Shown here piece by piece: positions 1-6,926 of a DNA stretch of 30,275 bases (position 1 is its first letter; each line of letters starts with the position of its first letter). The stretch is from the NCBI GenBank assembly GCA_902806375.1, contig CADCWK010000035.1, forward strand, positions 12,328-42,602. The letters are read 5' to 3'. The notes below the pieces were generated by a model, which was given only the letters and a program-made list of their open reading frames with translations, had not been told where the DNA came from and ran no database searches. Origin of the DNA: an uncultured Thermomicrobiales bacterium (GTDB lineage Bacteria > Chloroflexota > Chloroflexia > Thermomicrobiales > UBA6265). A program made the translations under genes and the position numbers.

Positions 1-237
1 CCCCATGGGGAACGGCAGGACGGCCTCCGCGAACCGGTCGAGGATCGCCGCCGGATCCATCCCGGCGTCGGGCAGCGGCTGGTCCAGGAGGTCGGCCCGC
101 TGGTCGGGCGTCATCGGCTGGTAGACCGGTCGGTCCCGGATGCCGAACAGGTGGTCGGCGGCGAGATCGACGGCGCGGTAGCCGAGCTGGCGGAACGTCT
201 CCGGGTCCAGCGCGAGATCGGCGTCATGGGTCGTCAC
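1..237 (-). CDS. Pyridoxal-dependent decarboxylase, N-terminal fragment (runs off the window)
   Basis: Translating the minus strand from a GTG at 237 gives 79 residues open to the window edge. They carry the N-terminal signature of group II (aromatic-L-amino-acid/DDC-type) decarboxylases: a PETFRQLGYRAVDLAADHL helix, then RDRPVYQPMTP, and an FPMG stretch where family members continue toward the substrate loop. The PLP lysine lies outside the window, so substrate and activity cannot be judged. A GGAGG at 244-248, six bases from the GTG, favours this start. An in-frame ATG at 270-268 overlaps the stop of the upstream regulator (TGATG) and is the alternative, with translational coupling. The gene is probably co-transcribed with the XRE-cupin gene, which would make it the likely regulated target. 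Family assignment rests on the N-terminus only. Confidence 0.78.
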   Translation of the reverse strand, partial: MTTHDADLALDPETFRQLGYRAVDLAADHLFGIRDRPVYQPMTPDQRADLLDQPLPDAGMDPAAILDRFAEAVLPFPMG

Positions 238-269
238 GCTGGTCCTCCGTTCCGTCGGGTGATCGGTCA

Positions 270-1073
270 TCACGGGATGAGATGAGTGGGGATGTCGCCC
301 GGCGTGACCAGCCGCTCGCGTTCCATCGCGTGTAGCAGGCGACTGGCCCGCATCGCGTCGATCGCGAACCGGGTCTCCAGGAACCGGGCGGTGATCCACT
401 GCTGGCTCCGGACCGCCTCGACCGCCTGGTACCACAGCGGGTCCTCGTCGCCGGCGAAGGTCTCGGCGGATTCCCTCCGATCCGTCTCCTGCGGGTCGGT
501 CCGCCGGGCCGGTTCGCCCTGGTGCAGGGCCAGGTAGTACACGCAATCGACCTCTCCCGGGTTGGCGAACTGGTGGAGGACGTCGCCGCGATAGGAGATG
601 CTGTCGCCGGAGGCGAGGTGCCACGGCGTCCCGTCGATCGTCAGCCGGAGCGTCCCGCTCTCGACGGCGACGACCTCGCGGGTGCCCGGTCGATGCGGAG
701 GGAAGACACCGGTGTCGACACCGGCCGGGATCGTCGTGCGCATGAACTCGAACGCCGAGTCCGGCAGGACCGGTGTGAGGTTGCGCCGCTCCCACCCGGA
801 CGGGTCACGGGCCACGCGCTGGTCGCGCTGCCGCAGGACGATCACGTCGCCCCGGGTCTCCTCCCCGAGCAGCCGGGTCATGTTCGTCCCCAGGCCGTTG
901 GCGATCCGGTGCAGCGTCAGGACGGTGGGCGCCTTCTCGCCGCCCTCGACGGCCGCGACCATGCTCCGGCTGACCCCCGCCTCCCGGGCCAGGGCGTCGA
1001 CGCTGAGCCCGGCTGTCAGGCGGATCGACCGGATACGCTGCCCTAGCGCGCTGACATCGAAGTCGTCCGTCAT
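270..1073 (-). CDS. XRE-family transcriptional regulator with C-terminal cupin domain
   Basis: This 267-residue protein has an XRE helix-turn-helix at about residues 10-68 (LGQRIRSIRLTAGLSVDALA then GVSRSMVAAVEGGEKAPT) and a cupin_2 beta-barrel at about 108-185, containing the VESGTLRLTIDG turn and a GDSISYRGDVLHQF segment. The C-terminal 70 residues match nothing I recognise. XRE-cupin regulators usually sense a small molecule in the cupin barrel and control a neighbouring metabolic gene. Here the neighbour is the PLP decarboxylase, whose possible ATG overlaps this gene's TGA by one base. A strong promoter lies 60-90 bases upstream, and an inverted repeat overlapping its -10 suggests autoregulation. 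The ATG at 1073 has only a weak purine-rich stretch before it. The cupin ligand is unknown. Confidence 0.88.
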   Translation of the reverse strand: MTDDFDVSALGQRIRSIRLTAGLSVDALAREAGVSRSMVAAVEGGEKAPTVLTLHRIANGLGTNMTRLLGEETRGDVIVLRQRDQRVARDPSGWERRNLTPVLPDSAFEFMRTTIPAGVDTGVFPPHRPGTREVVAVESGTLRLTIDGTPWHLASGDSISYRGDVLHQFANPGEVDCVYYLALHQGEPARRTDPQETDRRESAETFAGDEDPLWYQAVEAVRSQQWITARFLETRFAIDAMRASRLLHAMERERLVTPGDIPTHLIP

Positions 1074-1114
1074 GCCCGTTGCCGCCCCATGCCATCCGAT
1101 CCGGCAGATCCACG

Positions 1115-1137
1115 ATAGTGGACGATGATCGCACTAT
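1115..1137 (-). promoter_or_regulatory. Candidate auto-operator of the XRE-cupin regulator
   Basis: A perfect 6-bp inverted repeat, ATAGTG-N11-CACTAT, with arms at 1115-1120 and 1132-1137. It overlaps the -10 element (1133-1138) of the promoter reading into the regulator gene. Position and symmetry suit a dimeric HTH repressor blocking its own promoter. The arms are seen directly; regulator binding is inference. Confidence 0.45.
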
Positions 1138-1160
1138 AGCGGCGATGAGGGGATTGTCAA
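1133..1160 (-). promoter_or_regulatory. Sigma-70 type promoter for the XRE-cupin/decarboxylase operon
   Basis: On the minus strand a perfect -35 TTGACA (1160-1155) is followed after 16 bases by TATAGT (1138-1133), five of six to the -10 consensus. It is one of the two clearest promoters in the window and points at the gene starting at 1073. Confidence 0.7.
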
Positions 1161-1362
1161 TAAGGTCCGGCGCTCGTAGCGACGAAGCTGGAGATTCCGG
1201 CCGGCGCAGCGGCCGTCGCCGCCAGGCGAGACAACGGCGTGGGTCGAACCCTCGTCATTGAGACCCATCACTCTCGGATGGGATCACCGGAGCGCCGGGA
1301 ATCCAATCGGAACGATGTGGAGTAATTAGACGACAGTGAGACACGGATGGACCCCGACTACC

Positions 1363-1441
1363 GGCCGTCGCCCCGCGGGGCGACGGCCACCGCCGCGGCC
1401 GGGCGCCGCCAGCGGCGCGAGAGCGAACGCCCCTGCGGGCG
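1363..1441. repeat. Cluster of GC-rich palindromes in the 1074-1473 intergenic gap
   Basis: A perfect 26-bp palindrome (1363-1388, centred between 1375 and 1376) is followed by a 7-bp inverted repeat (1403-1409/1412-1418) and a 5-bp one (1428-1432/1437-1441). They lie just downstream of the stop of the minus-strand amidohydrolase gene (1474), so they may end its transcript, but no T-run follows on either strand. The rest of this 400-base gap holds the promoter and operator of the XRE gene; I see no gene in it. Confidence 0.5.
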
Positions 1442-1473
1442 AGGGCCACCGATTCGGAACGATACGGTCGAGG

Positions 1474-2667
1474 CTACGACGTCCGCCGGTCGATCGCGAT
1501 CTCGCCGCCCTTCAGGACCAGGGCGATGGTGTTCACGTCGGCCAGGTCGTGGATGCGGGTCAGCGGGTCGACCGACGTGACCGTGATGTCGGCGAGCTTG
1601 CCGACCTCCAGCGTCCCGACCCGGTCCTCCCAGCCCATGCACTCGGCCGCGACCTTCGTCGTCGCGACGATGACGTCCATCGGCGTCATGCCGACGTCGG
1701 CCATGAGTCCGAGTTCGCGGAGGTTGGTCCCGTGCGGCATCACGCCGGCGTCGGTCCCCATCGCGATCCGGACCCCGGCCCTGTAGGCCTTCGCGATGCT
1801 CTCGCGGTGGATGTCGATCGTCTCGCGGGCCTTGCGCAGCCCGTACTCCGGCATCGCGCCCGTCGATGCGGCCTGCTCGATGACGGACAGCGGCGCCAGC
1901 AGCGTCGGGACGAAGAACGTGCCGTTGGCCAGCGCCAGCTCGATCACCTCGTCGTCGACGAACATCGCGTGCTCGATCGAGTGGATCCCGGCCCGGATCG
2001 CGTTCTTGATCCCCTCGGAGCCCTGGGCGTGGGCCATGACCCGGATGCCGCGCCGGAAATGCGCCTCCTGGACGATGACCTCCAGCTCCTCGATCGAGTA
2101 CTGGGTGAACTCCGGGTGGTCGGTCGGGCTCAGGACGCCACCGGTCGAACAGACCTTGACCACCTCCGCCCCAGCCCGGAGGACCTCCCGGACTTTCTTC
2201 CGGACGCCCTCGACGCCGTCGGCGATCCCGTCGGGCATGCCGGGGTACTCCGCCCAGAGCGGCACGGTGATCCCGGACAGGTGCCAGCTGTCGCCGTGGC
2301 CGCCGGTGATGCCGAGCACGGCGGTGCTGATCTGCATCCGGGGTCCGACGATGATGCCGTCCTCGACGGCCTGCTTGACGCCGACATCGGTCCCACCCGC
2401 GTCGCGGACGGAGGTGATGCCGCATTCGAGCGTGTTCCGGAGGAAGCCGATCGCCCGGTAGAAGTTGTAGGAGAACGGCCGGGTCAGGTGCTCGTCGGTG
2501 TTCATCCCCTGGACCATCATGTGGACGTGGGTGTCGATCAGGCCGGGCAGGATCGTGCCACCACGGACGTCGATCTCCTCCGTCCCGTCCGGCACGGACA
2601 GGTCGGCGACCGGCTCGGCCCCGGTGCCATCGATCACCGTCCCGTTTCGCAGCAATGTCGTCGTCAC
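1474..2667 (-). CDS. Metal-dependent amidohydrolase (imidazolonepropionase/prolidase-like)
   Basis: A 397-residue amidohydrolase-superfamily enzyme. Visible metal-site residues are the HxH of the first strand (His47, His49 in LIDTHVHMM), the bridging lysine that is normally carbamylated (Lys171 in VVKVCSTGG), His213 (AHAQG), His233 (SIEHAM) and Asp306 (GTDAGV). A beta-sandwich domain brackets the barrel, closing with the VGTLEVGKLADI signature. This set is typical of the COG1228 group, which hydrolyses cyclic amides or Xaa-Pro/Xaa-Arg type dipeptides; the actual substrate cannot be read. A GTG at 2676 is in frame, but the GGGAG at 2680-2676 sits eight bases from the GTG at 2667, so I chose the latter. 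It is transcribed divergently from the oxidoreductase gene at 2963 across about 295 bases. Confidence 0.88.
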   Translation of the reverse strand: MTTTLLRNGTVIDGTGAEPVADLSVPDGTEEIDVRGGTILPGLIDTHVHMMVQGMNTDEHLTRPFSYNFYRAIGFLRNTLECGITSVRDAGGTDVGVKQAVEDGIIVGPRMQISTAVLGITGGHGDSWHLSGITVPLWAEYPGMPDGIADGVEGVRKKVREVLRAGAEVVKVCSTGGVLSPTDHPEFTQYSIEELEVIVQEAHFRRGIRVMAHAQGSEGIKNAIRAGIHSIEHAMFVDDEVIELALANGTFFVPTLLAPLSVIEQAASTGAMPEYGLRKARETIDIHRESIAKAYRAGVRIAMGTDAGVMPHGTNLRELGLMADVGMTPMDVIVATTKVAAECMGWEDRVGTLEVGKLADITVTSVDPLTRIHDLADVNTIALVLKGGEIAIDRRTS

Positions 2668-2781
2668 GAGGTGCACTCCCTGTCTGGTATCGAGGGCGAG
2701 GCTCAGCGCCGGACAACGGCCGAACCGGTCGCCCTCACCGCCGGATCCGGACGGCCGCTACGGTACCCGGCCGGGTCGATC

Positions 2782-2797
2782 GTCACAATACGGTGAC
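2782..2797. promoter_or_regulatory. Inverted repeat in a divergent intergenic region, possible operator
   Basis: GTCAC-N6-GTGAC with perfect 5-bp arms (2782-2786/2793-2797) lies between the divergent amidohydrolase and Gfo/Idh/MocA genes. On the plus strand a TATCAT at 2899-2904 could be the -10 for the gene at 2963, but no convincing -35 accompanies it. Nothing else in this gap (2668-2962) stands out. Confidence 0.3.
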
Positions 2798-2962
2798 AGG
2801 TCCGTCATCCGGGAGTCGACGGACTGGACCATGCTGGCGGCGGGTCATCACGGCGTCACGCGTGGGCACGGGATTGCGTCAGACCCCGCGAGAGCCGCTA
2901 TCATCCACGGCGGGTAGACCGCAACGGGGCGGACGGCCCGCGACACCACTGGAGGTCTCACC

Positions 2963-4018
2963 ATGCTTCGCGTTGCGATCCTCGGGGCGGGCTACATGGG
3001 CAGTACCCACGCCCGCGCGTTCCACGGCCGCGACGACGTTACCGTCGCCACCATTTACGCCCACAGCGACCGCCGGGCCGGCCCACTCGCCGACGAGGTC
3101 GGCGCCAGCTGGACCGACGACCTCGCCCGCGCGGTGACCGACCCGGCGATCGACGCGGTCAGCATCTGCCTGCCGACCCCGGACCACCGGTTCGCCACCG
3201 AGGTCGCCCTGGACGCCGGCAAGCACGTCCTGCTGGAGAAGCCGATCGCCCTGACGAACGAGGACGCGGATGCCCTCTGCCTGAGGGCGGAGCTGACCGA
3301 CCGGGTCTTCATGGTCGGCCACGTCCTGCGGTTCTGGCCGGAATACATCGCGATCGCGAACCTGGCCGAGTCGGGCCAACTCGGCGAACTCCGCTCCGCG
3401 GTCGCGTTCCGGCGCCAGTCGTTCCCCCGTTGGACGACGCTCCTCAACAACAGCGAACTGACCGGTGGCGCCGTGGTCGACATGATGATCCACGACTTCG
3501 ACCTCTTGAACTGGCTGTTCGGCATGCCGGAGCAGGTGACCGCCCGGGGCTACCGGAACCCACGCTCCGGCGGGTGGGACCAGGTCCAGGTCGTCCTCGA
3601 CTACCCGGGCGGTCGTTCGGCACTGGTCGATGGGGGGATGATGATGCCGGACTCGTACCCCTTCAGCTCCGAGCTGCACCTACTGGGTTCCGGAGGGGCC
3701 GCCGAGTACCGGTTCCGCGGGCAGGGCCCCGACATCGACACGGGGGCCAGCCGGAACGACCTGTGGGTCTTTCCCAACAATGGGCCAGCCAGCGAACTGG
3801 CCGCCCCGCGGGTCAACGCATACGAGGCCGAGATCGCCTACTTCGTCGACTGCGTGCGGTCCGGCCGCCCGGCGGACCGGGCGACGCCGAAGGTCGCCCG
3901 GCGGGCCCTGCAGGTCGCGCTGGCTGCAGCCAGGTCCCTCGACAGCGATGGGGCCACTCAGCGCATGGCGGGGACCCCCGCTCTGGCGACGGCCGGGTCG
4001 GGCATCGTCAGCGGATGA
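2963..4018 (+). CDS. Gfo/Idh/MocA family NAD(P)-dependent oxidoreductase
   Basis: This 351-residue protein starts with the Rossmann glycine motif GAGYMGSTHARAF (GxGxxG at residues 8-13). It carries the family EKP motif (LLEKPIALT, Lys93) and the central GGAVVDMMIHDFDLLNWLFG block (168-187) holding the conserved His177. These are the marks of sugar and inositol dehydrogenases and related enzymes that oxidise or reduce a polyol or sugar hydroxyl with NAD(P). Substrate specificity cannot be deduced. The ATG at 2963 is fixed by GGAGG at 2951-2955, seven bases upstream. The gene converges on the GDPD gene, with only 22 bases between the two stops and no obvious terminator. Confidence 0.9.
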   Translation: MLRVAILGAGYMGSTHARAFHGRDDVTVATIYAHSDRRAGPLADEVGASWTDDLARAVTDPAIDAVSICLPTPDHRFATEVALDAGKHVLLEKPIALTNEDADALCLRAELTDRVFMVGHVLRFWPEYIAIANLAESGQLGELRSAVAFRRQSFPRWTTLLNNSELTGGAVVDMMIHDFDLLNWLFGMPEQVTARGYRNPRSGGWDQVQVVLDYPGGRSALVDGGMMMPDSYPFSSELHLLGSGGAAEYRFRGQGPDIDTGASRNDLWVFPNNGPASELAAPRVNAYEAEIAYFVDCVRSGRPADRATPKVARRALQVALAAARSLDSDGATQRMAGTPALATAGSGIVSG

Positions 4019-4040
4019 CCCCTCCGCCGCGTGCCGGGTC

Positions 4041-4835
4041 CTAGGCGACCGACAGGACGGACGAGCGAGCGGGCACGACCACGGCTGGTTCGTCGGTGCA
4101 GACGCTGTCGACTCCCCAGCGGTCGAGCTGGCTGGCGCGCTGTGGGTCGTTGACCGTCCAGACGAACGTGGCGAACCCCGCGCGGTGGACCGCGTCGATG
4201 GATTCCTGGGTCAGGGTGAACTGGTTGACCGAGACCGTGGACGACTTGAGGTCCCTGGCGAGGTCGAGGGCATCCTCAAGGACGTTTCGGGTCCGGCGTA
4301 GCTTCTCGGCCATGCGCAACGCGTTGGGATAGATCCCGTCCATCGCCGCGACGCGGTCGGCGGCCGCGGGGATGCTGTCCCGCGGGCCGAAGGTCAGTGG
4401 CCACACATCCGCTCCGGGGCACTGGCCGCGGACGAACCGGAGAACCTCCCAGTCGAACGACGAGATCGCCCAGCGGAGTCCGAGCCGCGGGACTACCTCG
4501 TCGATGACCGCCTGGCCCGCCTCGGCGCTCTTGATCTCGATGTTCAGGTGCAAGGACGTGCCGACCAGGTCCAGGACCTCTCGTAGGGTAGGGACACCGT
4601 ACCCAGCCCCGGCGTCGAGGTTGCCGAGTTCCTCGGCCGTGAATGAGTTCACCGGACCAATGGCTCGGGTCGTCCGATCCACCGTGTCGTCGTGGATAAC
4701 GACCGGCACCCCGTCGGACGAGAGATGGACATCGAACTCGACACCGTCGGCGCCGAGGTCGATGACTCGTTGGAAAGCGGGAAGGGTATTCTCCGGGAGT
4801 TCGGCGGATGCGCCACGATGCCCGTAGATCTTCAC
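4041..4835 (-). CDS. Glycerophosphodiester phosphodiesterase
   Basis: A 264-residue GDPD-family TIM barrel that hydrolyses glycerophosphodiesters from phospholipid turnover to sn-glycerol 3-phosphate and an alcohol. The active-site signature is complete: His6-Arg7 (YGHRGAS), the Glu33-x-Asp35 pair (VEFDVHLSSDG), the second catalytic His48 (VIHDDTVDRTT) and Glu100/Lys102 (NIEIKS). I see no signal peptide, so a cytoplasmic enzyme is likely. The frame stays open to a GTG at 4886, adding 17 residues. The GTG at 4835 puts the YGHRG motif at the usual distance from the N-terminus and follows a GGAGG about ten bases upstream, so I prefer it. The gene runs convergently with the oxidoreductase ending at 4018. 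Confidence 0.88.
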   Translation of the reverse strand: MKIYGHRGASAELPENTLPAFQRVIDLGADGVEFDVHLSSDGVPVVIHDDTVDRTTRAIGPVNSFTAEELGNLDAGAGYGVPTLREVLDLVGTSLHLNIEIKSAEAGQAVIDEVVPRLGLRWAISSFDWEVLRFVRGQCPGADVWPLTFGPRDSIPAAADRVAAMDGIYPNALRMAEKLRRTRNVLEDALDLARDLKSSTVSVNQFTLTQESIDAVHRAGFATFVWTVNDPQRASQLDRWGVDSVCTDEPAVVVPARSSVLSVA

Positions 4836-4967
4836 CAGGATGAAGCCTCCGTGTCCTGCGATCGTATGGGTTTTGATCTCCACCACTAAGCATACCTACT
4901 TTCGGAAGCCGATTGTTATGGGTCTGCGAACACATTGTTAAATCGCCACCGATCGGTTCAACAGGTT

Positions 4968-5057
4968 GTGTGAGCGGTCGACCGATGACGACCGGTACGC
5001 CGAGGGAGAACCGCTGGTCCTTAAGCAGGATGCCGCCAGCGTACCGATCGCTCACAC
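4968..5057. other. Nested inverted repeats, possible structured RNA or DNA element
   Basis: A 9-bp outer stem (GTGTGAGCG at 4968-4976 with CGCTCACAC at 5049-5057) encloses an 8-bp inner stem (CGGTACGC at 4993-5000 with GCGTACCG at 5039-5046). The 16-base left spacer (4977-4992) begins GTCG and ends CGAC, so it could form its own short hairpin, giving a three-way-junction shape. Both long stems are perfect Watson-Crick pairs. Whether it acts as RNA (either strand) or DNA is unknown; I recognise no named family. Confidence 0.4.
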
Positions 5058-5114
5058 GCCGGGACGCGGCGACGGTGTGCCTGTGGCTCCGCGGTGCATC
5101 ACGGTCTTCGTCGA

Positions 5115-5135
5115 GACGTAGGCATCGTCTACGTC
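5115..5135. repeat. 7-bp inverted repeat with 7-base loop
   Basis: GACGTAG (5115-5121) and CTACGTC (5129-5135) flank the loop GCATCGT. It lies 120 bases upstream of the LLM oxidoreductase start and could be an operator or small hairpin. Confidence 0.35.
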
Positions 5136-5200
5136 CTGCGCCTATCCGGGGGCGAACCGGTTTACGCGTCCGATTCCCGCCAGACAGTGCGGCGTCGCGC

Positions 5201-5238
5201 CGCTATCGTCGTCGCAGACGGCCAGGCCGACGATAGCG
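5201..5238. repeat. 11-bp inverted repeat just upstream of the LLM oxidoreductase gene
   Basis: CGCTATCGTCG (5201-5211) and CGACGATAGCG (5228-5238) are perfect arms with a 16-base spacer. The right arm ends 16 bases before the ATG at 5255, so it is placed either as an operator or as a 5'-UTR hairpin limiting access to the GGGGGA ribosome-binding stretch. Confidence 0.45.
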
Positions 5239-5254
5239 AGCGCGGGGGATCAGC

Positions 5255-6241
5255 ATGGGACGACAGACGACGCATCCGTTCCGGTTCGGGGTCATCGCCG
5301 AGCGGGTCGGGACACGGGACGAACTGGTCGGACTCGCGCGGCGGGCCGAGACCCTGGGGTTCGACACTCTGCTGATCCGGGACCACATTGCACCGGATTT
5401 CTTCGGCGTCCAGCTCGGGCCGATCGCCGCGCTGGCGACGGTCGCGGCGGTGACGGAGCGTCTGCGCATCGGCACGCTCGTTCTCGCCAACGACTACCGG
5501 CACCCGGCGATCCTGGCCAAGGAGGCGGCGACGCTGGACCTGCTCTCAGGCGGACGGCTGGAGCTGGGTATCGGCGCCGGGTGGCTGCGCAACGAGTACG
5601 AGCAGGCCGGACTGCCGTTCGATCCCAACGGGGTCCGGGTCTCTCGGCTGGCGGAGAGCCTGCGGATCCTGTCCGGCCTCTTCTCAGGGGAACCGTTCTC
5701 GTTCACGGGTGATCACTATCAGGTCACGGACCACACGTTGTTCCCACGTCCGGCCCAGCGGCCACGCCCGCCGATCCTCGTCGGCGCCGGGCATCCCCGG
5801 ATGCTCCGGCTGGCGGGACGTCACGCCGACATCGTCGGGTTGCTGACGACCTCCGTTGCCAGCGGTGTCGTCGAGGACGACCCGCTGCTCCGCCGCGACG
5901 ACCACGTCGCCCGGCAGATCGGCTGGGTCCGCGAAGGGGCCGGGGACCGATTCGACCGGATCGAACTGAGCAGCGTCCTGTCCGTCGCGGTGACGGACGA
6001 CCGGCGCGGCGCAATCGACCGGATGATCGACGCACGGGGCTGGACTGGTGTCACTGCGGCAGACGTCGACCGGATGCCGGCGATCGCCGTCGGCTCGGTG
6101 GACGGGATCGCCGCCGGGCTGCTCCGGTGGCGGGAGGGACTCGGGCTGAGCTACGCCGTCACCTCCTCCGACGACCTAGAGGCGTTCGCCCCGGTCGTCG
6201 CGATGATCCGGCAACAGGCGCCCTCGCAACCAGCGGGCTGA
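5255..6241 (+). CDS. LLM-class (F420- or flavin-dependent) oxidoreductase
   Basis: A 328-residue luciferase-like TIM-barrel enzyme. Recognisable blocks are LARRAETLGFDTLLIRDH near the N-terminus, the TERLRIGTLVLANDYRHPAI cofactor-pocket strand, DLLSGGRLELGIGAGWLRNE, the FTGDHYQV turn and PPILVGAGHPRMLRLAGRHAD. This arrangement is closest in memory to the F420-dependent group around TIGR03621, which would use reduced F420 to hydrogenate or hydroxylate a small organic substrate; cofactor and substrate remain unproven. The ATG at 5255 follows a GGGGGA stretch. The gene converges on the exported-cupin gene with 63 bases between stops. Confidence 0.85.
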   Translation: MGRQTTHPFRFGVIAERVGTRDELVGLARRAETLGFDTLLIRDHIAPDFFGVQLGPIAALATVAAVTERLRIGTLVLANDYRHPAILAKEAATLDLLSGGRLELGIGAGWLRNEYEQAGLPFDPNGVRVSRLAESLRILSGLFSGEPFSFTGDHYQVTDHTLFPRPAQRPRPPILVGAGHPRMLRLAGRHADIVGLLTTSVASGVVEDDPLLRRDDHVARQIGWVREGAGDRFDRIELSSVLSVAVTDDRRGAIDRMIDARGWTGVTAADVDRMPAIAVGSVDGIAAGLLRWREGLGLSYAVTSSDDLEAFAPVVAMIRQQAPSQPAG

Positions 6242-6270
6242 CCTGGGAGCGACGACACCGTTCGCGGCGG

Positions 6271-6306
6271 CGTCCGGGCCACGGACGATCGCGCACTGGA
6301 GCGATC
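6271..6306. terminator. Candidate bidirectional terminator hairpins between convergent genes
   Basis: Two short hairpins lie between the LLM gene (ends 6241) and the minus-strand cupin gene (ends 6305): CGTCCG/CGGACG (6271-6276/6282-6287) and GATCGC/GCGATC (6287-6292/6301-6306). Neither is followed by a T-run, so the call rests on position. Confidence 0.3.
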
Positions 6307-6850
6307 AAGTCCGGGGGGTGGCGAGCGGAGTCGCGTCGATCGGGCTCGACGGTGGCTGGCCGATGGTGAACAGCGACGAGACGAGGATCACGACCGGCTC
6401 GCTCCCGGCGTTCCGGCCGAAGTGGACGACGCCCTCGGCCTCGTAGAACGCATCACCGGGCTGGATCGCCACCTCACCGCTGGCCGAGGTCACCGCGACG
6501 ACCTCCCCGGTCGCGGCCCGCGTGACCGGGACCTGGCCGGAGATGACCGTGTAGGACAGCGTGCCCGACACGATCGACGCCACCTGCATGCCGGGGTGCG
6601 TGTGCGCCACGAGTTGCGTCCCGGCGGGGATGGTGTACCTGACGAGCTCCAGGGCATGACCCGGCGCCACGGCCGGGTCGCCGCTGGAGAGCACCTCGCG
6701 GACGACGCCCGTGGGGGTCGCGGGCGTGGCCTCCATCTGGGCGCCAAGCGCGGCGGAACCGTACCCACCCAGGACGATCGCGACGATCGCGATGATGACT
6801 CGGACACGGACCGTGGTGCGGCTGATCGTTGCCTGGAGGGAGGACGGCAT
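6305..6850 (-). CDS. Exported cupin-domain protein
   Basis: From the ATG at 6850 (AGGAG eight bases upstream) the product is 181 residues. It opens with an Arg-containing N-region and a hydrophobic stretch (VIIAIVAIVLGGYGSAALGAQ), a likely Sec signal peptide or single anchor. After a short linker a single cupin barrel follows, with an AHTHPGMQ metal-binding turn, the SIVSGTLSYTV strand and a GDAFYEAEGVVHFGRN second motif. Both ends of the mature part contain repeated Ala-Thr-Pro (EATPATPTG, DATPLATPRT). Exported single-domain cupins of this type are common hypothetical proteins in Thermomicrobia-like genomes; no reaction is assigned. An extension of the frame to 6958 has no ribosome-binding site and looks like leader sequence. 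Confidence 0.8.
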   Translation of the reverse strand: MPSSLQATISRTTVRVRVIIAIVAIVLGGYGSAALGAQMEATPATPTGVVREVLSSGDPAVAPGHALELVRYTIPAGTQLVAHTHPGMQVASIVSGTLSYTVISGQVPVTRAATGEVVAVTSASGEVAIQPGDAFYEAEGVVHFGRNAGSEPVVILVSSLFTIGQPPSSPIDATPLATPRT

Positions 6851-6926
6851 CGGCGGACTCCTGCGTGAGTGAGCGGTATCAGCCACCAGGGAGATCGCCG
6901 TGGCGGGAGCGCGTGACGACCGGGGA

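Larger units (their letters stand above)
4836..5254. other. Intergenic region between divergent genes, rich in inverted repeats
   Basis: About 420 bases without a convincing gene, separating the GDPD gene (minus) from the LLM oxidoreductase (plus). Positions 4887-4945 are noticeably richer in A+T than the surroundings and probably contain the GDPD promoter, though I cannot fix clear hexamers. The rest holds three sets of inverted repeats described separately (4968-5057, 5115-5135, 5201-5238). Confidence 0.6.

Noticed and set aside
1244..1262. TPsiC-arm-like sequence (GGGTCGAACCC)
   Set aside because: The loop is five rather than seven bases, and no acceptor, D or anticodon arms can be built around it.
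1336..2796. Open plus-strand frame of 486 codons opposite the amidohydrolase
   Set aside because: Antisense to a gene with a complete metal site; no ribosome-binding site and Asp/Arg/His-biased composition.
4276..5055. Minus-strand frame of 259 codons beginning in the structured gap
   Set aside because: Most of it overlaps the GDPD gene in another frame, and the unique part has no recognisable motif or ribosome-binding site.
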